A stretch of 64,000 bases of DNA, taken from Pseudomonas viridiflava (GTDB lineage: Bacteria > Pseudomonadota > Gammaproteobacteria > Pseudomonadales > Pseudomonadaceae). The position numbers were made by a program, and so were the translations under genes. Positions 53,345 through 61,967 of the stretch are shown here, one piece after another. The stretch's first letter is position 1; each line of letters starts with the position of its first letter. Location: the NCBI RefSeq assembly GCF_900601905.1, contig NZ_UWFA01000449.1, positions 186,001 to 250,000 of the forward strand, given 5' to 3'. The notes under the pieces were generated by a model. The model worked only from the letters and a program-made list of their open reading frames with translations. It did no database searches and was not told where the DNA came from.

Positions 53345-54502
53345 ATGAGCAGCACGACTTTTGCGCCACACAAACCGTTTGGTCACTTGCAGCATCCCCG
53401 TGAGGTGATTCGCCAGTTCACTCCGAACTGGTTCGCCGCCACGATGGGTACCGGGATTCTCGCTCTGGCGTTGCCTATGGCGCATCCGGGCCTGGCTCGG
53501 CTTGGCGAAGCCTTGTGGCTGTTCAATATCGATTTGTTTGTGTTGTTCAGCCTGCTCTATGCGGCACGCTGGCTGTTGTTTTTCGATGAGGCCAGGCGGG
53601 TGTTCGGCCATTCAACGGTGTCGATGTTCTTCGGCACCATTCCCATGGGGCTGGCGACCATCATCAATGGATTTCTGTTGTTTGGCGTAGCGCGTTGGGG
53701 CCAGGGGCTGGTGCCGTTTGTCGAGGCGCTGTGGTGGCTGGACGTGGCCATGGCACTGGCTTGCGGCGTATCGATCCCGTTCATGATGTTTACGCGTCAA
53801 GAGCACAGCATCGACCAGATGACCGCCGTCTGGCTGCTGCCTGTGGTCGCAGCGGAAGTGGCGGCGGTCAGCGGCAGCCAACTGGCTGCGCACTTGCCGG
53901 ATGTGCACGCTCAGTTTGTGGTGATGATCACCAGCTACGTGTTGTGGGCGTTTTCTGTGCCGGTCGCCTTTGGCATTCTCACCATCCTTATGCTGCGCAT
54001 GGCGTTGCACAAGTTGCCCCACGAAAACATGGCCGCTTCGAGCTGGTTGGCCCTGGGACCGATCAGCACGGCGGCGTTGGGCATGTTGCTGCTGGGTGGC
54101 GAGGCCCAGGAGATATTCGCAGCCAACGGCCTGTCGACCGCCGGCGACGTCGCTGCCGGGATAGGCCTGATCTGCGGCATCACCTTGTGGGGCTTTGGTC
54201 TGTGGTGGTTGATGCTGGCGGTGCTGATCACTCTGCGCTACTTGCGTGACGGCATCCCGTTCAACCTCGGCTGGTGGGGTTTCACCTTTCCGCTGGGGGT
54301 CTTCGCCTTGACCACCTTGAAGCTGGGCGCGGTGTTGAAGCTCGACTTTTTCAACGTCACCGGCGCTGCACTGGTCGCTGTCCTCGCGGTGCTGTGGTTG
54401 ATTGTCATGAGCAAAACCGTGCGGGGCGCTTACCGGGGTGAGCTTTTTGTCTCGCCCTGCATCAGCGCCTCAGGGGGCAGGTGCTCGGGGCGCAATCGTT
54501 AG
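53345..54502 (+). CDS. TDT/SLAC1-family transporter
   Basis: A 385-residue integral membrane protein with about ten helices. It belongs to the tellurite-resistance/dicarboxylate transporter (TehA, SLAC1) superfamily: NWFAATMGTGILALALPMA forms the first helix, and later helices contain FFGTIPMGLATIINGFLL and ALGPISTAALGMLLLGG. Members carry anions such as C4-dicarboxylates, sulfite or chloride; the substrate is unknown. GGAG lies 8 bases before the ATG at 53345. It is framed by the dead and intact copies of the MFS-acyltransferase start, suggesting that it came in with, or survived, a local rearrangement. Confidence 0.87.
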   Translation: MSSTTFAPHKPFGHLQHPREVIRQFTPNWFAATMGTGILALALPMAHPGLARLGEALWLFNIDLFVLFSLLYAARWLLFFDEARRVFGHSTVSMFFGTIPMGLATIINGFLLFGVARWGQGLVPFVEALWWLDVAMALACGVSIPFMMFTRQEHSIDQMTAVWLLPVVAAEVAAVSGSQLAAHLPDVHAQFVVMITSYVLWAFSVPVAFGILTILMLRMALHKLPHENMAASSWLALGPISTAALGMLLLGGEAQEIFAANGLSTAGDVAAGIGLICGITLWGFGLWWLMLAVLITLRYLRDGIPFNLGWWGFTFPLGVFALTTLKLGAVLKLDFFNVTGAALVAVLAVLWLIVMSKTVRGAYRGELFVSPCISASGGRCSGRNR

Positions 54503-54587
54503 GCATTGGACATTCGCAGGTCAAAGGTCTTCAATGTGCCGCGGATGGGATATACGCGCACTTCAAAGCCTTTCAGGACCACGGACG

Positions 54588-56462
54588 ATGAGCCAGCAGT
54601 CACAATTCAGTTTGCTTGGAAAACGCCGCTTTCTGCCGTTTTTCATTACCCAGGCCCTTGGGGCGTTCAATGACAATGTGCTCAAGCAGTCGCTGATTCT
54701 GGCGATTCTCTACAAGCTGAGCATCGACGGGGATCGCTCGATCTGGGTCAATCTGTGCGCGTTGTTGTTCATCCTGCCGTTTTTTCTGTTCTCGGCACTG
54801 GCCGGGCAGTTTGGCGAGAAGTACGCCAAGGACGCGTTGATTCGTCTGATCAAGCTGGGCGAGATCGGCATCATGCTGGTGGGCGCGGCGGGGTTCATCT
54901 TTGGGCACCTGTGGCTGTTGTTGCTGGCGCTGTTCGCCATGGGCACCCACTCGGCGCTGTTCGGGCCAGTGAAGTATTCGATCCTGCCCCAGCACCTGCG
55001 TGAACACGAACTGCTCGGCGGCAACGGGCTGGTGGAAATGGGCACCTTTCTGGCCATTCTCGCGGGCACCATCAGCGCAGGGGTGATGATGTCCTCGGCC
55101 AACTATTCGCTGATCGTTGCCGCCGTGATGGTGCTGGTGGCGTGCCTGGGCTATATCGCCAGTCATGCTATCCCTCGCGCCGCCGCGGTGGCCCCGCAGA
55201 TGAAGCTGGAATGGAACATTTTCACCCAGACCTGTGCCACCTTGCGCCTTGGTCTGGGCCAGACGCCTGCGGTGTCGCGCTCGATTGTCGGCAACTCGTG
55301 GTTCTGGTTTGTCGGTGCCATTTACCTGACTCAGATCCCGGCCTACGCCAAAGAGTGGCTGTACGGCGACGAGACCGTGGTCACGCTGATTCTCACCGTG
55401 TTCTCCGTGGGGATCGCCACCGGCTCGATGCTTTGCGAGCGCTTGTCCGGGCGCAAGGTGGAAATCGGCCTGGTGCCGTTCGGCTCCATGGGCCTGACGG
55501 TCTTTGGCCTATTGCTGTGGTGGCATTCCGGGCAGATGCCGCAGAACGTCATGGCCAACGACTGGCTTGCCGTGCTCGGTTTCAGTCAGGCCTGGTGGGT
55601 GCTGCTGGATATTCTCGGGATCGGTATTTTCGGTGGTTTCTACATCGTGCCGCTTTATGCGCTGATCCAGTCACGTACCTTGGAAAGCGAGCGTTCACGG
55701 GTCATCGCCTCCAACAACATTCTCAATGCGCTGTTCATGGTGGTCTCGGCGATTGTCTCTATCCTGTTGCTGAGCGTCGCCAAGCTGTCGATCCCGCAGC
55801 TGTTTCTGGTCATCTCGCTGATGAACATCGCGGTCAATATCTACATCTTCAAGGTCGTGCCTGAATTCACCATGCGCTTCCTGATCTGGCTGCTCAGCCA
55901 TACGATGTATCGCGTCGAGCATCGCAATCTCGATCTGATCCCGGAAGAAGGCGCGGCGTTGCTGGTCTGCAATCATGTGTCGTTTGTCGACGCGCTGCTG
56001 ATCGGCGGCGCAGTACGGCGGCCGATCCGGTTCGTGATGTATTACAAAATCTACAACCTGCCGGTGCTGAACTTCATTTTTCGTACGGCCGGGACCATCC
56101 CGATTGCCGGGCGACATGAGGATCTGCAGATTTACGATCAGGCGTTCAAGAGGATCGCGCAGTACCTGGCTGATGGCGAACTGGTGTGCCTCTTCCCGGA
56201 AGGCAAACTGACCGGTGACGGCAACATTGACGAGTTCAAGGGCGGCATGAGCCGGATCATCGAGCAGACGGCAGTGCCGGTGATCCCGCTGGCGTTGCAA
56301 GGTTTGTGGGGCAGTTTTTTCAGCCGCGATCCGGGCAAGAAGCTGTTTCGTCGCTTCTGGTCGCGGGTGACGGTAGTCGCCGGTCCGGCGTTGGCGGCGG
56401 ATGCGTCAGGCCCCGCCGAGGCGCGGGAGCATGTGGCGTCGCTGCGTGGGATGGTGAGGTAA
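54588..56462 (+). CDS. MFS transporter fused to a PlsC-type acyltransferase
   Basis: A 624-residue fusion. Residues about 8-420 are a 12-helix MFS transporter (LLGKRRFLPFFITQALGAF at the start, GPVKYSILPQHL in the middle), similar to the lysophospholipid flippase LplT. Residues about 440-620 are a PlsC acyltransferase with the active-site motif CNHVSFVDALL and later FPEGKLTGDG. The pairing recalls the LplT-Aas system, which re-imports and re-acylates lysophospholipids, but the acyl-ACP synthetase part of Aas is absent here. The ATG at 54588 is the start shared with the degenerate copy at 53084. No strong ribosome site is visible. Confidence 0.87.
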   Translation: MSQQSQFSLLGKRRFLPFFITQALGAFNDNVLKQSLILAILYKLSIDGDRSIWVNLCALLFILPFFLFSALAGQFGEKYAKDALIRLIKLGEIGIMLVGAAGFIFGHLWLLLLALFAMGTHSALFGPVKYSILPQHLREHELLGGNGLVEMGTFLAILAGTISAGVMMSSANYSLIVAAVMVLVACLGYIASHAIPRAAAVAPQMKLEWNIFTQTCATLRLGLGQTPAVSRSIVGNSWFWFVGAIYLTQIPAYAKEWLYGDETVVTLILTVFSVGIATGSMLCERLSGRKVEIGLVPFGSMGLTVFGLLLWWHSGQMPQNVMANDWLAVLGFSQAWWVLLDILGIGIFGGFYIVPLYALIQSRTLESERSRVIASNNILNALFMVVSAIVSILLLSVAKLSIPQLFLVISLMNIAVNIYIFKVVPEFTMRFLIWLLSHTMYRVEHRNLDLIPEEGAALLVCNHVSFVDALLIGGAVRRPIRFVMYYKIYNLPVLNFIFRTAGTIPIAGRHEDLQIYDQAFKRIAQYLADGELVCLFPEGKLTGDGNIDEFKGGMSRIIEQTAVPVIPLALQGLWGSFFSRDPGKKLFRRFWSRVTVVAGPALAADASGPAEAREHVASLRGMVR

Positions 56463-56473
56463 ACCCCGGTTTG

Positions 56474-56588
56474 TTGGAGCCAGCAAGCATTGTTTCGACT
56501 TGCCCGCGAAGAGGGATAACGCGGTGGGTAAGCTGTACCGCGTCGTCTGCTTCGCGGGCAAGTCGGCAGGTCACCCATTCGCTCCGAC
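56474..56588. repeat. REPIN between MFS-acyltransferase and dkgB genes
   Basis: gttggagccagcaagcattg with core cttgcccgcgaag at 56474 is mirrored by cttcgcgggcaag and cgctccgac ending near 56588. It separates two convergent genes and belongs to the same REP type as that at 291. Confidence 0.7.
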
Positions 56589-56602
56589 GGTCCGAGGCTT
56601 GA

Positions 56603-57406
56603 TCAATCCCACTGCGGCGCGAGGCTCGCCGGGCTGGTCAGCCGATGGCCGCGATCCAGCGCTGCGATCTGCGCCATGTCATCGTCGCTCAGTTTCAAAT
56701 CGCACGCCTTTAGGTTGCTTTCCAGGTTGCTGCGCTTGGTTGAAGACGGGATGACTGCATAGCCCAGTTGCATCGCCCAGGCCAGGGTCACCTGTGCCGG
56801 GGTCGCGTTGTGGCGCTTGGCGATCTGCTCGATGACCGGGTCATTGAGCACTTCGCCATAGGCGAGGGTCATGTACGAGGTAATCTGAATGCCATTCTGC
56901 CGGGCGAACTCTGCGACCTTGCGGTTCTGCAGGTACGGATGCAGTTCGATCTGATTGGTGGCAATGTTCTCTGCGCCCACGGCTTCAATCGCTTCTTTCA
57001 TCAAGGCAATGGTGAAGTTGGAGATGCCGATCTGCCTTGTCAGGCCTTGCTTCTTCGCCTCCAGCAACGCCGTCATGAATTCCTTGACCGGCACTGCGCC
57101 CTGAGGCGATGGCCAGTGGATCAGGGTCAGGTCCACGTGGTCGGTCTGCAGCTTGGCCAGGCTTTCCTTGAGGCTCGGGATCAGCTTGTCGGCGGCGAAG
57201 TTGTCGGTCCAGATTTTGGTCGTGATAAACAGCTCGTCGCTAGCCACGCTGCTGTTCGCAATGGCTTTGCCGACTTCGGCTTCGTTGCCATAGATCTGTG
57301 CGGTATCGATCACCCGGTAGCCGACTTCAAGGCCATTGGTCACGGAGTCGATAACCACCTGGTCCTTGAGACGAAATGTGCCGAGGCCGAATGCTGGAAC
57401 GGTCAT
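56603..57406 (-). CDS. dkgB: 2,5-diketo-D-gluconate reductase B (aldo-keto reductase)
   Basis: A 267-residue aldo-keto reductase closely resembling E. coli DkgB (PAFGLGTFRLKDQVVIDSV at the start). The catalytic tetrad is visible: Asp in DTAQIYGNEAEVG, Tyr in the same segment, Lys in TTKIW, and His in LIHWPSP. It reduces 2,5-diketogluconate or methylglyoxal with NADPH. An AAAGGAG ribosome site lies before the ATG at 57406. It is transcribed from its own promoter on the minus strand. Confidence 0.93.
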   Translation of the reverse strand: MTVPAFGLGTFRLKDQVVIDSVTNGLEVGYRVIDTAQIYGNEAEVGKAIANSSVASDELFITTKIWTDNFAADKLIPSLKESLAKLQTDHVDLTLIHWPSPQGAVPVKEFMTALLEAKKQGLTRQIGISNFTIALMKEAIEAVGAENIATNQIELHPYLQNRKVAEFARQNGIQITSYMTLAYGEVLNDPVIEQIAKRHNATPAQVTLAWAMQLGYAVIPSSTKRSNLESNLKACDLKLSDDDMAQIAALDRGHRLTSPASLAPQWD

Positions 57407-57633
57407 GTGCGGTGCTCCTTTGAGGCATGAATAAACAAGACGTGAGCGCAGTATCCCGGCTCGGACCCTGGGGAAAAACAGCGGATCGGGAAAGGGATAT
57501 TTGCTTGCGTGTCACGAATAGACTGTTTATTGGGGCAGCGGCGGGAGGATATCGTTCAGAGGGTATGCACAGCGGTGATCGAATCTGTATGGGTTGAATG
57601 CTTTTTGCAGCCGCTCACAGGGGCCAGTGCTAT

Positions 57634-57657
57634 GGGAGCGCCACCTCGGGCGCTCCC
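57634..57657. terminator. Perfect palindrome downstream of the small gene
   Basis: gggagcgcc and ggcgctccc form a 9-base perfect stem around a 6-base loop, 23 bases past the stop of the minus-strand gene at 57681. There is no T-tract on either side, so it could instead be a degenerate REP. Confidence 0.45.
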
Positions 57658-57680
57658 ACTGGGGCTCGGTGCATTCAGGC

Positions 57681-57878
57681 TCAGTCCGGATGCAAAGGCT
57701 TGGAGAGATGCATGATGCTCGCGTAGTCGTAGACGTATTGCCGTCCGGCATGGCTGGTCGAACGCAGTTGGTCGATCAGCAGTCGCTCTTTCTTGTTCAG
57801 GTATCTCAGCCCAGGGTGGTCACTTGACTTGAGGCGATCACGTTCATGGGCGTCAGGGAAAGCTATGACGTTCGTCAT
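57681..57878 (-). CDS. Small uncharacterised protein (65 residues)
   Basis: A 65-residue basic, soluble protein starting MTNVIAFPDAHERDRLKSSD and continuing with PGLRYLNKKERLLIDQLRST. A strong AGGAGATATTTC ribosome site precedes the ATG, which argues that it is translated. It has no signal peptide or membrane helix. I do not recognise the family. It lies alone between dkgB and the GreA/GreB-like gene. Confidence 0.65.
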   Translation of the reverse strand: MTNVIAFPDAHERDRLKSSDHPGLRYLNKKERLLIDQLRSTSHAGRQYVYDYASIMHLSKPLHPD

Positions 57879-57998
57879 GAAATATCTCCTACTTGGTGAG
57901 TCCTTGCTTCCGATGATGGAGTCCGGTCAGTTATGTGGCGACGAGGCCACCATACCCAGAAAAAGTTGGAGCGATCAAGCCTGTAAATGAATAGCCGG

Positions 57999-58481
57999 TC
58001 ACACTATCTGCGTCACTTCAAAGGATTGGCGACTGCCATTCACGCTGATTTCCAGTTCATCACCCGGAAATTTGCCCAGCAGCGTCTGACCCAGGGGCGC
58101 GCGAGAGGTAATCACTGTCACAACGCGCTCGTCGCAGGCGATCTTCAGACCAGCGGCATCCGGTCCAAGGAACAGGTGCTGCTCGATGCCTCGCTGATTG
58201 GCCAGGGTGATCAAGTCACCTGACTGAATCCCGGTGTCTTCGTTGAACGGGGTCAGGCTGAGCTTTTGATAGAGCGTCAGTGACAGGCGGATTTCCTCCA
58301 CGCGCCTGGCCTGACCCGCCGCCAGATAAGACGCCTCCAGGCCCAGAGTGTCGTATTTGTTTTCAGCAATGTTTTCTTCGTGGGTCGCCGTTTCGTAAGC
58401 GGTTTGCGCGGCGCGCTGGGCGATGTCCAGGTCGGCCAGCAGTTTCTCGACGATCAGTTGCAGGACGTGTTGCTTGTTCAT
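57999..58481 (-). CDS. GreA/GreB-family protein
   Basis: A 160-residue protein with an N-terminal helical part (residues about 5-75, coiled coil) and a C-terminal FKBP-like GreA/GreB domain (GIEQHLFLGPDAAGLKI, VVTVITSRAPLGQTLLGKFPGDELEI). The acidic tip residues that make GreA and GreB cleavage factors active are not obvious in the N-terminal hairpin, so it may be a Rnk-like or anti-Gre protein that binds RNA polymerase without cleavage. The membrane protein gene upstream ends 3 bases before its ATG, so the pair shares a transcript. Confidence 0.75.
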   Translation of the reverse strand: MNKQHVLQLIVEKLLADLDIAQRAAQTAYETATHEENIAENKYDTLGLEASYLAAGQARRVEEIRLSLTLYQKLSLTPFNEDTGIQSGDLITLANQRGIEQHLFLGPDAAGLKIACDERVVTVITSRAPLGQTLLGKFPGDELEISVNGSRQSFEVTQIV

Positions 58482-58484
58482 GGT

Positions 58485-58883
58485 CTATCCGCAGAACTGG
58501 CTGACATTGGCGCGGCTTTTTTCGCTCGGCGCGGTTCGGTCTTGCTGCATCCAGAAATTGCACTTCGCCGGGTTGAAGTTTTTCTGCTGCTGTTCCTGCG
58601 CCTGTTCCCATGCCTGACGGGCTTCGCTTTCACGCAGGCTCTGTTCGTATTTTTCAAACATAGTCTTCTCGGCTTCGGGCGTTACCTTTGCAGCGGGTGG
58701 GGCGCTCAACTGCGCGGCCGCGGTGTCGATCATCCGAGTCTCGGCTTCGGGCAGGGCCTTGTAGAACAGCAGGCAGGTCAATAGTACCGCGACGAAGCCC
58801 AGCCAGATGCCCACCGCTATGCAGGCGATCAGTTTCAGCGGGTGGACAGACACATTCAGCGCGCGACGACTTGAATCAGGCAT
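58485..58883 (-). CDS. Uncharacterised single-pass membrane protein
   Basis: A 132-residue protein with one transmembrane helix (residues about 15-38, LIACIAVGIWLGFVAVLLTC). The rest is an alanine/glutamine-rich helical region and a C-terminal part with two cysteines (KCNFWMQQDRT and VSQFCG). The ATG at 58883 is used; the frame is open to 58982, but the added residues lack character. It probably faces the periplasm with its C-terminal part, where the cysteines could form a disulfide. I do not recognise a named family. Confidence 0.7.
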   Translation of the reverse strand: MPDSSRRALNVSVHPLKLIACIAVGIWLGFVAVLLTCLLFYKALPEAETRMIDTAAAQLSAPPAAKVTPEAEKTMFEKYEQSLRESEARQAWEQAQEQQQKNFNPAKCNFWMQQDRTAPSEKSRANVSQFCG

Positions 58884-59002
58884 GGCAACCACTCGACGAT
58901 GACGGCAGATACTGGCGATTGTGACATGAGCCAAGGCTGGTGCATGCCGGTTGTCTGAACGACAATCGACGTTTTTTATCATTCAGCCTCCGGGAGCCTG
59001 GA

Positions 59003-60148
59003 ATGAAAGCCTCTTGGGACATTTTTTGCAGCGTGGTCGATAACTACGGCGACATCGGCGTGACCTGGCGCCTGGCCCGCCAGCTGGTGGCCGAACACGG
59101 TCTGGCAGTGCGCCTGTGGGTCGATGATCTGGGCGCCTTCGTGCGTCTGTGCCCGACGGCGGATGCCTCAGCCGCGCAGCAATGGCAGGAGGGCGTCAGC
59201 GTTCACCTGTGGCCCAAGGCGTGGCAACCCACCGAGGTGGCCGATGTAATCATCGAAGCCTTCGCCTGCCGCCTGCCGGCTGCGTATGAAGAGGCCATCC
59301 TGCACTGTTCGCCGCGGCCGGTGTGGATCAATCTGGAATACCTCAGCGCCGAGGATTGGGTCAGCGGCTGTCACGGGTTGCCGTCGGTGCAATCCAATGG
59401 TCTGCGCAAATTCTTTTTCTTCCCGGGGTTTCTGCCGACCACCGGCGGGCTGTTGCGCGAGCGAAACCTGATCGACAACCGTCAGGCCTTCGAACAGGAC
59501 CCGGCTGCACAGCGAACGTTTCTGCAGGGGCTCGGCGTGACGCCAGACAGCGGTTCGCGCCTGATATCGGTATTTGCCTACGAGAACCCTGGCATCGGCC
59601 CATGGCTTGATGCGTTGACCAGCGACCGCCAGCTCACGCACCTGCTGGTCCCGGAAGGGCGCATTCTGGGCGATATTCAGGGCTGGCTCGGCTGTGGGCG
59701 CTTGCAGGCAGGATCGCTGGAAAAACGCGGGGCATTGACGATTCAGGTGTTGCCGTTCGTCAGACAGGAGGATTACGACCGCCTGCTATGGTGCTGCGAT
59801 TTCAACATCGTGCGGGGCGAAGATTCGTTCGTGCGGGCGCAATGGGCGGGGCGGCCGCTGCTCTGGCATATCTATGAGCAGGACGATGATGCGCATTGGG
59901 CCAAGCTTGATGCGTTTCTGGCGCTGTACCTGGCAGGGCTCTCCCCAGCCGCTGCGCAGGGGTTGAGCGGGTTTTGCCGGGCGTGGAATGCAGGCCAGGA
60001 CGGTATACAAAGCTGGCAGCTGCTGGCCGCCAACGCTGCCGAGGTTCAGGCGCACGCCCGCAGCTGGTGCATGGAGCTGGCTTCGCAGGTGGATCTTGCT
60101 GCGGCGCTGGTACTGTTTTGTGGAGTTTCGTATGATATGCGGCCTTGA
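59003..60148 (+). CDS. earP: EF-P arginine rhamnosyltransferase
   Basis: A 381-residue glycosyltransferase of the GT-B fold. The N-terminal WDIFCSVVDNYGDIGVTWRL contains the aspartates used in catalysis, and the C-terminal part has VRGEDSFVRAQWAGRPLLWH that binds dTDP-rhamnose. EarP adds rhamnose to Arg32 of EF-P and is needed for EF-P activity in Pseudomonas. It lies directly upstream of efp, 87 bases apart, and starts at the ATG 59003. Length fits the family (about 376 residues). Confidence 0.95.
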   Translation: MKASWDIFCSVVDNYGDIGVTWRLARQLVAEHGLAVRLWVDDLGAFVRLCPTADASAAQQWQEGVSVHLWPKAWQPTEVADVIIEAFACRLPAAYEEAILHCSPRPVWINLEYLSAEDWVSGCHGLPSVQSNGLRKFFFFPGFLPTTGGLLRERNLIDNRQAFEQDPAAQRTFLQGLGVTPDSGSRLISVFAYENPGIGPWLDALTSDRQLTHLLVPEGRILGDIQGWLGCGRLQAGSLEKRGALTIQVLPFVRQEDYDRLLWCCDFNIVRGEDSFVRAQWAGRPLLWHIYEQDDDAHWAKLDAFLALYLAGLSPAAAQGLSGFCRAWNAGQDGIQSWQLLAANAAEVQAHARSWCMELASQVDLAAALVLFCGVSYDMRP

Positions 60149-60235
60149 TATTAGGCTCTGTACGAAAAAGGCCCGTTGTAGAAGGTGTTTCTCGTACAGA
60201 GCCTCGGTAATTCCATCCAAATTCGGATATACGCA

Positions 60236-60805
60236 ATGAAAACTGGTAAAGAACTCAAACCCGGTACCGTAATTCGTCTCGAAAACGACCCTTGGCTGGT
60301 TCAGAAGGCTGAATTCACCAAGTCTGGTCGTAACAGCGCGATCATGAAGACCAAGCTGAAAAACCTGCTGACCGGTTACAAGACCGAGATCGTTTACAGC
60401 GCTGACGACAAACTGGACGACGTGATCCTGGACCGCAAAGAAGCGACCCTGTCCTTCATCAGCGGTGACACGTACACGTTCATGGACACCACTGACTACA
60501 CCATGTACGAGCTGAACGCTGAAGACATCGAAGCTGTTCTGCCATTCGTTGAAGAAGGCATGACCGACGTCTGCGAAGCGATCTTCTTCGAAGAGCGTCT
60601 GGTTTCCGTTGAGCTGCCGACCACCATCGTGCGCGTTGTTGACTACACCGAAGGTTCGGCGCGTGGCGACACCTCCGGCAAGGTCATGAAGCCTGCCAAG
60701 CTGAGCAACGGTACCGAACTGCAGGTAGCTGATTTCATCGAAATCGGTGACCGCATCGAAATCGACACCCGTGAAGGCGGCTCCTACAAAGGCCGTGCTA
60801 AATAA
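60236..60805 (+). CDS. efp: Elongation factor P
   Basis: A 189-residue EF-P with three beta-barrel domains. It relieves ribosome stalling at polyproline sequences. The modified residue is Arg32 in TKSGRNSAIMKTKL, not the lysine of E. coli-type EF-P, in agreement with the neighbouring earP gene. ATG at 60236 follows atacgca; the frame is open upstream to 60185. Codon use is biased as for an abundant protein. A strong terminator follows. Confidence 0.97.
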   Translation: MKTGKELKPGTVIRLENDPWLVQKAEFTKSGRNSAIMKTKLKNLLTGYKTEIVYSADDKLDDVILDRKEATLSFISGDTYTFMDTTDYTMYELNAEDIEAVLPFVEEGMTDVCEAIFFEERLVSVELPTTIVRVVDYTEGSARGDTSGKVMKPAKLSNGTELQVADFIEIGDRIEIDTREGGSYKGRAK

Positions 60806-60860
60806 GCACAGCTTTTACGGCAGTACGTTCACGTTTACCGGAAACCATTTCCGGTAATAA

Positions 60861-60888
60861 AGGCCCGCAGCGATGCGGGCCTTTTTTG
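60861..60888 (+). terminator. Rho-independent terminator after efp
   Basis: ggcccgcagcgatgcgggcc is a perfect 8-base stem with a 4-base loop, followed by ttttttg. A second inverted repeat, accggaaaccatttccggt, lies immediately upstream. Confidence 0.93.
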
Positions 60889-60926
60889 TTTCCAGAAAGC
60901 GTTGACGCGAGTGGCTGGACGCCGTG

Positions 60927-61940
60927 TTATTTCAAATGCAGTTTCAGCTCTTGAGAAGCCTGCTGCATGGCTGATTGCACAGCCGGGACCTGGCTGACCA
61001 CGTTGAGCAAACCGTAGTCGTGAATCATGCCGTTGTAGCGGACCGAGGTTACGGCTACGCCTGCCTGATCCAGCTTGCGAGCGTAGGCTTCGCCTTCGTC
61101 ACGCAACACGTCGTTCTCGGCGGTCTGCACCAGTGCGGGTGGCAGGCCTTTGAGCTGTTCAGGCGTGGCGCGCAGTGGCGAGGCATAGATCTCGTTACGC
61201 TGCCTGGCGTCAGTGGTGTAGTTGTCCCAGAACCACTTCATCATGTTGCGGGTCAGGAAGTGACCTTCGGCGAACTGGTTGTAGGAGCCGGTTTCGAAGT
61301 TGGCGTCAGTCACCGGCCACAGCAATACCTGATATTTGATCGCCGGGGTGCCTTTGTCTTTGGCCATCAAGGCAACGACCGCTGCCATGTTGCCGCCGAC
61401 GCTGTTGCCCGCCACCGCCAGGCGCTTGCCATCGACATTGATCTCTTTGCCATGCTCGGCGACCCATCGGGTTGCCGCGTAAGCCTGGTTGATCGCGGTT
61501 GGGTAATGCGCTTCCGGCGAAGGCGTGTAGTTGACGAATACCGCCACCGCCCCGGAGCCCGCGACCAGGTCACGCACCAGACGTTCGTGAGTCGGGAAAT
61601 CGCCCAGTACCCAGCCGCCACCGTGGAAGAACATGAAAACCGGGAGGGTGCCTTTGACACCGGCCGGACGCACGATGGTCAGGCTGATGTCCTGGCCGTC
61701 GGCCTTGATGGTTTTCTCGCTGACATCAGCTTTGGGCAGGGTCAGTTTGACCCCCGCCTGAGCACCGGTCAGCACTGCGCGGGCATCCTTGGGCGACAAT
61801 TGCTCGATGGGCTTGCCGCTTCCCGAGTTCAGGGCATCAAGAAATGCCTGGGTATTGTGTTCCACGGTGCCTGCCGCAAATGCGCTGCCGACTGCCAGAG
61901 CGAGAAGGGTGCCGGTCAAGACCTTGTTGACGATTTTCAT
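60927..61940 (-). CDS. Secreted alpha/beta hydrolase (HSL-type esterase/lipase)
   Basis: A 337-residue protein with a signal peptide (residues 1-23, cleaved after SAFA). The hormone-sensitive-lipase oxyanion motif FFHGGGWVLGDFPTHE and nucleophile elbow AGNSVGGNMAA are present, with the aspartate and histidine near the C-terminus (ENDVLRDEGEAYA and NGMIHDYGLL). It should hydrolyse short-chain esters in the periplasm or outside. The end of ohr lies 27 bases upstream, suggesting co-transcription with ohr. Confidence 0.9.
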   Translation of the reverse strand: MKIVNKVLTGTLLALAVGSAFAAGTVEHNTQAFLDALNSGSGKPIEQLSPKDARAVLTGAQAGVKLTLPKADVSEKTIKADGQDISLTIVRPAGVKGTLPVFMFFHGGGWVLGDFPTHERLVRDLVAGSGAVAVFVNYTPSPEAHYPTAINQAYAATRWVAEHGKEINVDGKRLAVAGNSVGGNMAAVVALMAKDKGTPAIKYQVLLWPVTDANFETGSYNQFAEGHFLTRNMMKWFWDNYTTDARQRNEIYASPLRATPEQLKGLPPALVQTAENDVLRDEGEAYARKLDQAGVAVTSVRYNGMIHDYGLLNVVSQVPAVQSAMQQASQELKLHLK

Positions 61941-61967
61941 GTTCGACTCCTGGTAGTGATCGGGCTG

